From Branchinecta lynchi (Eukaryota; Arthropoda; Branchiopoda; Anostraca; Branchinectidae): a DNA stretch of 64,000 nt. The DNA lies in contig JAKZAP010000018.1 of assembly GCA_023053575.1 (NCBI GenBank), positions 12,862,202 through 12,926,201 on the forward strand, written 5' to 3'. Of this stretch, positions 47,001 to 59,000 are shown one piece after another. The notes below the pieces were generated by a model. The model did not search any database. It worked only from the letters and a program-made list of their open reading frames with translations, and was not told the origin of the DNA. Numbering within the stretch: the stretch's first letter is position 1; each line of letters starts with the position of its first letter. The translations under genes and the position numbers were made by a program.

Positions 47001-50000
47001 ACGATAACTCTCGAAGGGGTTGAGGTATTTTGATCAAACTTGGCATGAAGAGTCTTTCGGTCAAAATACAGGTCAAGTTCGAAGATGGTTCATGTAGCTC
47101 TATATTTAGGGGTGGGGGAGGGGTTTGAAATTAAGGGGAACACAAAATACTTTTTAAAAGCTAATGAAATAGTCGAATTAAGGGTAAGGAGACAAGCTGA
47201 ATCCGAATATGAAAATTATTTTCTCGCCGGACAATTAGTTCGGCAGGAATCCGGCCAAAACCGGAGCATTTTTTTAAAGTAAAAGTTTTATTTAAATTTG
47301 ATAAGATGTTCGATTTGCGGGTAAGTAGACAAGCTGAATTCGCATATGACAACTATTTTCTCACCGGACGTATAGATCGCTCGGAATCCGGCTGAAACCG
47401 GAAAATTTGTTAAAAGTAAAATTTTAATTGCAAGTTGATTAGAGGTTGGATTTAAGGAGACATGCTGAATTCGTTTTTTGAGCTTTATTTTTTCGCAGGA
47501 CAAGTAGTTCCGAAATTCCGCCGAAACCGGAAAATTGGCAGAAGTAAGGCAGGAAGTTTCGATCTGCTTCGTCAAAATAGATATGACTTAAAGGGCAAAC
47601 ACACATGCTGAATCCATATCTGAACTTGGTTTTCTCATATGATTAGCTATTTTGCCTTAATCTTGTTCTAAACTTTAATAGTAAAAGTGTTCAAGGAGTC
47701 TGGCGAAGACTGGATTGGCGAAGACAAGACCCAATTGTCTGGATCAAATTTGAACTTTTGGGATCCCATCGAAACCTTTGGTCTTGTTTAATATCGTTCC
47801 ACTTCTTACCTTATTGACTACAACAGTAGGCTTTCAATTAAAAAAAGAGGTAAATACGTAAAATAAAGTAACATGGATCACGTGCGTATCCTCAACAAAG
47901 CTCCAGCACCCGGTGATGTTGCAGACCGATATAGCCTACTGATTATACAAAGTTACTATGCATACCTGACTGACACCTGGTGTACGAGGGTTTCATAGGT
48001 AAGAAACCCCTATGTTTAGGCCAAGCACTATCATTTCTGCTAAGCTTATTGTAAATGTGGTCAACTGTGTACTCTTACTGTGACAAATAAACCAGAAGTA
48101 GAATTTGTATTAAATTGATTGATCATTCATACCTAGGGGTGAGGGACGGGTTTCAAATTAAGAGACGTAAAAAAAGGTTTAAAAAGCAAATAAGATAGTC
48201 GATATAGGGGAAAGGAGACATGCTGAATCCATATCTGAAACTGATTTTCTCGCCGAAAAATTAGTTCGTCCGGAACCCGGCCGAAGCCAGAAAATTTATT
48301 AAAGGTAAAAGTTTTATTTGAAGTTGATTAAACGCTTGGTTTAGGGGCAACAAAACATGCTGAATCCGTATATGATAATTCTTTTCTACCCGGCCGAGTA
48401 TTTCGCCCGGAATCCGGCCCAATTCCCACTGACAAGAGGACACTTTCTGTACAGAGTAGAGACTCAGACATTGCAGATAGCTTGCGAATATACTCGGAGA
48501 TAGTACACGGAAGCTCGGTAGTAAAGTCCTGCATTATATTATTTCTATTATGCTTTTACTTTCCATTTCCGTGTGAACGACTCTAAATCGTATTGCCAAT
48601 CAGAACCCTTTACTGCTCGTTACTCTATTTTTACTTTCTATTTTTCATCTTTTAGATTTTCCAACTGAATTTGCCGCAGAATCTCGCAAAGCTCCCCACG
48701 TTTCTGACTAAATGTCTACGTAATTGTCGGCTCCTTCTGATTATTCCTCTGGGGTCTCGGTACTTTTTCATATAATACCTTTTTTAAACCCATCTTCATA
48801 TCCTTCTTTACGTAAACATAAAAGTTGCACCCATAGGCATCTCGTATTGACCTAATTAAACGAGGAAGGTCGCCTCTGTTTGAGTAATCTTCTGGGATTG
48901 CGTCCCTTATTTTACTGACAGGGCCGAGTTGAGCTGATTAATCCCCTGGGGTCGCGGCACTTTTTCGTGGATTTAATGATCCTGCAAAATTGGGTCAACT
49001 GTCGTATTTTTAAATTGGGCGAAGTGACGGATCTCGGGAGTGGGTCAACTGACGGATTTTTGGGCCAAATGACGGGTGGGCGAACTGTCGGAAAAATTGG
49101 GCCAACTGACGGGGAGTGGGCCAAATGACGGATTTCAAGAGTGGGTCAACTGACGGATTTCAAGAGTGTGCGAACTGACGGATTTCAGGAGTGGGCCAAC
49201 TGACGGATTTTTGGGCCAAATGACGGGTGGGCGAACTGTCGGAAAAGTTGGCAGAACTGACGGATTTTTGGGCGAAATGACGGGTGGGCGAACTGACGGT
49301 AGGCGAACTGACGGTGGGCGTAGTGACGGGTGGGCGTAGTGACGGGTGGGCGTTGTGACGGGTGGGCGTTGTGACGGGTGGACGTAGTGACGGGTGGGCG
49401 AAGTGACGGGTGGGTGTAGTGACGGGTGGGTGAACTGTCGGAAAAAGTGGGCGAACTAACGTTTAGGCGAACTGTCGGAAAAAGTGGGCGAACTGACGGA
49501 TTTTTTAGGCGAAGTGACGGGTGGGCGAAATGACGGGTGGGCGTAGTGACGGGTTCCCGACAGAGCGTAGCCTGGATCTACTTGGGTTGTACCGCCACTG
49601 GTTTTGTGATTGCACTTTAAAGATTGTCCCAGAGTTACTCTACCAGCTCTTCACCATACACGTGCTTTTCAACGGTAAAAAGTGTCCCATGGTTGCATGT
49701 TAACTAAGACACTTGAGTTAGACCAAGACCACGGGAAGTCAAGTTAAATGCTTTGGATTCGTATTAAATGTAAAGGATTCGGGGGGGGGGTCGCTGGGGG
49801 CATTCTGATATCGAGGGGAGGGGCTTGATCGGGGGGGGGGTACCGGGGAGGTTTTCACCGGGGCTTTTTTCGCCGGGGTGGGTGGGTGGTAGGTTTGGCG
49901 GGAGGGGGGGGGGGGGGTTATCGGGGGAGTTATCGCCTAGACCCAATAAAACTGTATGGCGGGTGGCAGACCATTTGCAGCAGTCTATGAACCAACAATA

Positions 50001-53000
50001 AACATTAGCATGTTATACCCAAACGAACCAAGACCATTTCTGACCAGATTTTTAGTCACCCCAAAGGCCTAAATACCTTATAAATATGGTTCTTCGACAA
50101 GCTGGGATGTAAAAGACGAACCTAGGCTCAGGTATTTACAAATACTCGAACCTTTTCCCAAAAGCTTATTCAAAGCCCAACTTTCACTCACCTATAAACC
50201 CCATGGACTGCAAGAGTGAGCACCAATGCTGCCACGGACAGTGACTCACAGACAATCGTAATGATGTCAAGGTCTTCCGGCCAGCACTGCAAATTCAGAA
50301 AAACATCACGTGTTGGGAGGGAAGTTTAGGCACATGTGCGTCTTTATTCCCGGACCCCACGACGGAAACTGTTCATAAATCCGTTTTTAAGACCGGTTTT
50401 TACACGTTCCTGCTTCAACCCGTTCATAAAATCTGAGGATGGATAAATCCATCTCCCGTTTTTAATTTGTTATGAACAACCAATGAGAGAGGAGCTTCCT
50501 AGACGTCGTGAAAACCGGTCTTGAAAACGGCTAAAAAACGAATCATGAACATCTATGTCTGTAGTGGGGCTCGGGTATTCCAGAGTTCTGAACCCCAAGT
50601 AACTGTTAGCAAGAGTTCAATCTCCTGTACAAAGGGATGAACGGACTGGAATCAGAGATGGCTGAATCCGGATTCGTATTCTAAACCCTTAATATCAAGA
50701 ATCCACTAGAATTTCTAAAAATCATCCTTCAAGTTTCCTTCTTCCCAGTTTTCCGAACTAAACTTTAGAAATCTTATACACACTAAACTGGAAGCTCTCC
50801 TATTCAAAAGAGAGATGGTTCTGGACAACCAACAATAGACTCATTTAAATACTTACTTTTTCATCATCTTTGATTACTAAACTATAACCGACATGATGTG
50901 ATATTTTAAAGGTTAGATTTGAATCCTGAGCATGAAATCGCGGATTTGGGATTCTTACCTAGCCTTTGATTCGGATTGAGATTATAATCCCTTCCTGAGG
51001 GGATTCCCTGTCTCTTCTGGAAAGGCGGTTTAGCTTGTAGAAGACCTTTAAACTACTGAGAGAACAGTTTACTGTGCCAGTATTCGGGACATAACACTGC
51101 AGCTCAAGTCTCACGGAAAAAGTTGAGAAAAAAACCCACGAAAGGAACGACTTCTCCATCTGACAAAACCTATCTGGGTGACCGTCTCAGAGCCTTTTTC
51201 CTCGCCAGCAACTGTAGCTCATCTCCTACACCGCTTTGACAGGACGAGGAATTGATGGTTGGCGAAGGGATTCACTAAAAAGAGGCGCGGCACGGCACAT
51301 TGTAGGAAGCACGAGTACTAAAGGGAGGCACGAACGCTAAAAGGACCTTTTCAGGCTTCAGAGTGAAGGGCAGCAACAAAGTTTTAACGTTCCTTCTTTT
51401 AGGCTCTGGAGTTCCAAACTCTCACTTACTTGTCTACTTTTACTACTTGCTATATCTCTTATTATTACTCGTGCCTCCTGCGATTCCGCATTAACCGCAT
51501 CTTCGGTAAGGCGGTTCCAAGGATCAACAATTCTGTTGCCAAAACCCCACTTAAAAACGTCCTTGTGGAATCTTGACTTTGTAAGCTTGTACGCGTGCCC
51601 CCGATGATGACGGTTAATGCTGAATCTTACTAAATCAGTCACTTCAAAATTGTCATAACTTCCATTGATTAACTTGAATGTTTCAATCAGGTCTCCTCTA
51701 AAAAATCTGTATGCAATGGAGGGAAGGCACAACTTGGCTAATCTCACTTGGTAGGGGAGAGCCATGCTATGACGTGCCTCTTTTTAGTCGATCCCCTTGG
51801 TGAAGGTGTCTCTCTAGCGATTAGAAATACCACCACTTGGGCGAATGCAGAGAACTTTGGCGTAGATTTGTATTTTAGTCGAATATTCTTATTGGGAAAG
51901 CGTAATGTAATTTTACCTGATATTCGTGGATGCTCATAATATTGCCGAACGACGCAAGCTGTGAACAGTCACATACCGTGTGAGTGGAGGTTGATGCTTC
52001 CAGGTTAGTCACACAGGAGCCGGATGACCACCTGAAGTAGTTATATAAATGAACATACAAATTACAGCTTTGCTGAAACGAAGTAAGAGATGTGACGTTT
52101 TCTCTGTAACTAAGAATACTAATGACCCAGTGCTCAAAAACAGCCTATCGACATAATCAAAATGTCAAAAACATTGGACTATTATTTCTGGTTATTAAAG
52201 CCACAATTATCTCCTAGGAGTTAACTTAGTTCTAGCAAAAACAAATAAACCGATAGAGCCTTACTCCTTGGTCCCATGCAGCGACTGTGGATATCCCATC
52301 AAGAGGATAATTGAGAAAGATTCTTGAGAACGACTGAAAGCCCTGAACATCCCCACAATGACCTACAGGAGAAATCGTGGTGATATGATAGCTGTGTACA
52401 AGAATTTGAGCAGCAACATCCCACCCAACATTTTCGTGCCAAACACAGGAGGAACCACCAGGGGCCACCCAAAAAAGCTGAAGAAGAGGCCTGTACTGAA
52501 ACGGCATGCACAGAACTTCTTCACAAGTAGGTCGATCAACTTGTGGAACGCGCTAGCAGATTCCACTGTTACCTGCCAAACAACAAATAGCTTCAACAAC
52601 ATTTGGACAAGGAGTGGTCAGGCAAACAGTGGAGATTCAACTGGAAACCTGAACAAGACAGCACCCATGAAGGCGTATATTAGGAGAAATCCTATTCGCC
52701 TGCAATTGCAAATTTGCAGGTAATTTGCAGGTAAGAGCTAAAGATATTTGCTGAGCTTAGATTTTCTACCCGTCTACTTCCCTCTTCGCCATTACGCATA
52801 TTAGAGGAATTAGTGCAGGAGGCGCACTGACCCGATCTGCAGCGCGTCCAGATAACCAAGAGGCTTTTATTTCTGAAATTTCTTCTTCGAGGATTTACTA
52901 CGATGTATCAGTTTGTAGAGGCAACACGAACTGTGATGCTTCGTGTAGCTCCTAGCTCCGCCCGTTTGCATCGGGTAGGGATGTATTCGACTACGCATGG

Positions 53001-56000
53001 TCGTATTACAGAGTTATGGAGACGGATGTTCTAATACTTATTTGTCCTTGCTCGGAGGTAGGTGCTCGATCTTAGCTATCTCGTACTCTGTCAAACAAAC
53101 GTAGAGTTTCGCATGCAGACCATCGACGGTTCGTGCAGCGCAGGACTCCTGTTTTACTGCCCTTGGTCGGAGTTGCGATGTGTGGTTGTCTTCTACGACA
53201 GAACGACATAACTGGTTCCGTCAAAGTAAGAGCAGCTAAGCGAGGGTTCAAACTCGGGTCCCTGATCCGTCTTATGTCAAAGTCAAGTAACTACCGTTGG
53301 CTAAACTGTCTAAACTCCCATACTCTCAGCTTGGTTTAAAAAAGATGCGCACATTTTAAAATGCAACACTTTGGATGTCATCTGCAGGCGTGGGTTCTGT
53401 TATCGTCGGAATCAATACAGCAAACCACTGTTCCTGTTACGTTTACCAGACACATAACATGCAACTCGAAGCCCATACAGTTTCTAGCGTTGACAACTGT
53501 ATCGTAAGTGTCATCTGTTGAAACTGCGCATCGTTGTAGTACATCTTTTCAAGGTTCTGATAGCGTAGGGGAGGGGACAGCCAGAGATAGCAGATCTCAC
53601 TGTTGGAGACAATATAAATAGATTTTAAGCTCCTGGTCTTTCCACACTGAGCTATGCAAATGTCAGGACGTACCTATCCTGCCGTGAGCATACGTGACGC
53701 CAGATGTCTCACGTCAAAACTATGGTCATATTAAAATTTAAAATTTAACATTTAAAATTTTTTGATTTTCCACTATCTGCTCTCGTAGTGAGGTTCAGAG
53801 TGTCTACGGCTGTCCCCACAGCGTAGATTCTGCTATGACGCGGAATATTTGAATCGGCACACAGACGCGGCTTTTTAGTGGGCGGTGATTAGCTTGGCGA
53901 AGACTGCTTAGTGCCTGAACATAAAAATGTTCATAAATCTTTTGCGTCAAGCATGCGACATAGATAGTACCACACATCTGACAAGGAAATTCCACTATTT
54001 GAAAATTGTTTATTCGTGAATAGTGGAGCAACAAAGTAACGCATTTTCACCGGGTCTTCAAGCGTCTGTAAGTGAAGAAGTGAGGGGTAACAAGACTGTC
54101 CCTTCTCTGCCCTTTTCAGTTAAACTTTAACTATTGTTTTGTTATCTGATCCCCGACGATTATTCACCAAAACCGGCAAATGGCGCACGGTACAGGTATG
54201 CTTATTTGATCAAGTGGACAGTGCAGTTTTGGGCTAAATGGTAGAATAAAAGTTCTCTACTGTATAGTCAGAAAAGTGCAATCTAGCGGCCAAGCCGGTG
54301 AATTTTTCAAATTATACAGGTTCGCTTACGCTTAAAAAAAAAACAAAGGTAACAGTGTGTTCGTAAAAATCCGACCTATCAAAAAATTATGGTGTCTCCC
54401 GCCTTCTTGGCCCACATGAATCAAATACTTTAAGCAAAAACAAATAAGCAAAAGAACCTCTGTCTCCCGATCTCTGTAATCCGACCATGCGCAGTCAAAT
54501 AGATTCCTGATGCCGTGCCCGATGCAAACAACCGGAGGCTAGGAGCTACGTGGAACATCAAAAAATCTAGTTTTGCTATGTTTTTTTTTTTTTTTGTTCT
54601 CCGTCACTAGATACCTCCATTGTATCTCTTGACCGGTAATAAACTGATTGATTGATTTAACTCATCGCTGCAGCCTGAAGCCCCGGAGAAGTAAAATCGA
54701 GAGTAAGCGACTTTTGATTGTTTAACTTTGTGGTCTCGTTATTCTACGGTCTTTCCCTCTCAATGTGCAACGGCGAAGAGAGAAGTAGACGGACGTCATT
54801 TCAAAGCTCAGCAAGTAGCATTACGGTTGGTCAGTTTTGTCGGGTATCCACGGTTAGTACAAGGGACCAAAAATGGAGCTTCTTTTGGCTCATTTTGGTA
54901 GCGTTCTAGCAACTTATTATTAGTTACGATCGTTACTGTTCTTGTTATTATTGCCGTTACGATCGTTACTGTTCTTGTTATTATTGCCGTTACGATCGTT
55001 ACTGTTCTAGTTATTATTGCCGTTCCAAAACCCACCGTAATAAGTAAATTGGCTCCTCTCACTTGTTATTTTCGTTCCACGACTGTTATGATATTTACAA
55101 TTTACCTATGATGGTCGTGAGCATCAGAAGTGATAATAACTATCGGTTCTGCAGGAACTCCCGTAAGAGTGATGACGTATGTTCGCGTTGTTATGATTTT
55201 CGTTCCAGAGAGCGTGATAACTACCATAATACGGCCCTCACTCCTACTCTATTCATCGTAACGTGTAATAACTTCACTGGAACGCTACCTTTGTTCGTGG
55301 ACACTGAACCCAGCGATTCTACTTACCCCATGGCACTATCTTCCCACGAAGAGCATTCTTGAGTGCCGGGAATCGTAGTCGCATTGCCAGAGTTGCAGTG
55401 ATGAATAACGGTCTGGGAGGGATAGACAGCTTCGACTTTATTCTCCAGTGTGACCCGGATCGAGATACCTTTAGATTCCAACGATGATTGCGATCGTGTA
55501 GACGGCGATAGAGAAAAGCCTATGACGTCACTGTTGGTAACCAGAAATTTTGAGCGTGTCCTAGAATCGGTAAATTAAGAAATTAAAGAAAACGAATCGA
55601 TCGATCATTTTCAGAGACATAATTTGAGACGCCCTAAGAATCTTTTCGAATCCTGTTTTTGCGTTTCATACAGCAGAGATATGCTTCTTTGAACACATTT
55701 CACTTTGATCTACCCTGGTTCTATTTTTCGCGCATAAGTGGCCAGGGGCCAAAAAACATGAATGTCCTAGGGGCCACCAAAAGTAAAAGACGGCAGTGCC
55801 ACTCAATTTGTTTCCGTTTTCTGTGTCTAATTTGTTCTGAAGCATCTCGTATAAGCCTATAGGAAACCATAGTAGAAAACAAAAACCTTTTAAGCTCATA
55901 AATTACCGTAGCCTACCTATTAGAGTTTGGTGGGACAGGAGGATACATTGCTGGAACTTGTTCGCCTGATATGTACAGCCCAACCATTTGAAGGCAATCA

Positions 56001-59000
56001 CGTCTGTCCTCGAGTCCAGAAAGGGTCAAATTGGCTGTGGAGTTGCTTCCAGGACTGAAAAAGTAAATAAGATATGGTTACTTCACCTTTACTTCTTTTG
56101 TGGAGAGATATACTTCTTCCATCGGATAATACTCTTCAGTTTGAACGCCATGTACTCGGTAAAACGACTCGCCGCTTAGACAAAAAAAAGTTGAAAGAAG
56201 AAGAAGAGGAATTGAGAGCAAATGCAGTTTTTACCGAATTTTTTCGCGCAAATCGTTCACTCCACAGGTATGCGACTAGAGAGACGGATAATTTTATTGC
56301 TGAGTACCGAGACACCACACATGCAGCTTTCGGAATTAGGTATCTAGCTCCGGCTATTTGGAATGATATCCCAGTTAGCATTCGGGAGGCAGAACACATT
56401 GGAGCATTTAAAGTAAAACTTAAAAAACATTTATTGGGGAAGAGAGTTAATTTTCTTTTCTTTTTTTATATATATTCTCTTTTTTTAAATTTTGGTATTA
56501 AAGGTTAATTGAGTGAGAGTGTTCATATCCTTTTTTTCTTTTGTTTATGAAATTTGTTTTGATTGAGAATCAGAGGATTGCAGACGTCCATCATCAGGCT
56601 ATTTGAGACTTCCCCGGGTGGTTGTGTGTTTATATAGTTTATTTTGTAATTAGTAGTAAATAAAGCAAGTCAAGTCCAAGTCAAATGTTTGAAATCCATC
56701 TGCCATCAAACACCTGACATGAAGTAAACGTTTTCAACAAGTATTTTGCAGTTAAAGTTGCCTCATGTGTGTTTTAGTGCTTTCATCGACAACCATCCAA
56801 ACCTACGCGACGTTCAGATGAGATTACACTGTAAAAAGTGTCTCCGAATAAGGATTAAAGTTAACTGCAGTATTTGATACCCGGATTATTCTTATCTCAA
56901 TTGAGATAAGATTTACACGAAATAGTGATAAGAATAATCCGAGACTACTGCCAGCTGTACTGTACTCACACATAGACAACTTCACTTTCGGTATTGTTCC
57001 TGTCCAAGGCGTAGACAGTGAACTTCACTCGAGTTCTTCCATCTTCCCCTTCAAACTTTTCGCGGTAGTTTGTACATGCATTGGTCGACAACGCCACTGC
57101 CGCCAGCACGAAACCAACCGACTGGGTTGTTCTTAATAGGAGTGTCGAACTGTTGCTCTTTTCCTAAAAATAAACGAATAATAAGGCTAGAGACTGTCCG
57201 AAGGTCACAAGATGAACCTGGCTGCCCGAGCTCGCGATCACTCAAAAAGGTCATGCTGTCGGCAGTACTGTAATTACAGGGAGTTGTCTACCGGGACTAG
57301 AATGAGCGTACTGGAAAATGCAGAGTGAATGCCGTCGGAGCCGCGAGCGCTGGTCAAACTTAAATCATTGACAGATAGGTCAGAGCAAAATAACACTAGG
57401 AATAGTGCCAAGACCAATGCTTTCATGCTTCGCAAAATGGCCGTACTCATAGCGCTGCCGACTTTGCTTGCGACATTTTCAAGCGAGACAAACTTCCGGG
57501 TTTAAAATTTTCTAGTTAAGGTAAGACGCGATCTCCACCCATCAAGGAAACAGGGGAGGTTATACCTTTTGTTTTGCTGTGTTCAGAATATGAAGTTATT
57601 GGAGCCAGTGCTGGTGCACGACTGGTTGAGTTTCGGTAGGGACGTTCGCTATCGCTATTGGTGCTAGTTTCGCTGGTGTTCGAGTGTGTCACTTTTCCCA
57701 AGTCTTGGCGCTACTTACTAGCGTTATTTTGCTCTGCGATAGGTACATCTCCTAAGAACAAGCTACATAGGATGGACATTTTAAGCTGGAAATGAAATCT
57801 TTGCTTGTTTTTGTACCCTCTTTTAAACCCACATATCATCATCGGTGTGCTTTTTGGTTTCATTTTGAATTCCGTACATGAACTTTCTGAACTGTAAAAC
57901 AGTGTTGTGACATGCACAAAATTTGTTTTTCCTGAGGCATGCAAAATGCGTTACCCCTCGTACTCGACGTGTAATGGACCACTGTTGTTTTACGACGTCA
58001 GAAAAACAAGTCAGTCTAATTCATCTCGGTTTGTCTTTAGTCTGCTCTCCCTTTTACTATTCCTCGCCTCAGATATTTTGTGTTCCCCTTCCTGTCAGTA
58101 CACTGGAGTCTTGAGGGACATAGATCTACCAACTGGGCAAGAACGGAATCCACTTACTTCTACACTCAGCTGTTCCCACGTCAATTTTTCCTTTACCAGG
58201 TTATCCAAGATGAGGTTAGCCGTTAGAGTCACGTTTTCCTGAGCCTTCAAACGATCAGTTGAATTGATCGACTGGTTTGAATTTAGCTCTACTCCACGCT
58301 CAACGATCAATAAAATCTCGTCGATTTCATGCGGGAAATACTGCTTTGCATCGTCGGTATTGTTTTTGACAAGTTCTAGGATTCCTGCTGCCGGCTCGTT
58401 GTCGTCAATCTGAAATGAAGTGGAAGATACACCCCTCATTACCTTATCCCAGAATACTTCCTGACATTCTCTCTTCATGCACTGCAATCATCCAGACAGT
58501 CATTTAACTTTAGTTGGAAGTCCCTATTTCTTTATTGAAGGTCTTACAATATGTTTACTCCTTCGAATTCATTTCGTTACACCAGCTAGCTGGGGCATCA
58601 CAGATCCTGGGACATTGTCCGTATTTTCATAACAGGGAAGGATGACTCCTGCCTAGTAAAGCTGCGTTCGTTGCGCTTTGGGCTGGCTCTGGTCTTTTGT
58701 CACTGGTGTCCGGTTCTTCTCTTGTAACACGTTTTTTTGTTCACCGGTGAGTGCAAAAATGGCCTAGATTCTGGGTTTTGCGCGAAACCCCGTCAATAGA
58801 CGAAGAGTTGCTAACTTCTCGCTAAAGCCGTGCTCCCGAGCAGGTTCTGGTTAGTTCGCACTGGTGAGATACAACCGGACACCGGTTAGTTCAAAAACGG
58901 GCTATAAGACTGGTGAGTAGACACCGGTGGATGCAAAAACGCCTTATAAGAATGACCGGAGACCACCAGTGAGAACTCCCGTGACAAAGAACGCAGCTTA

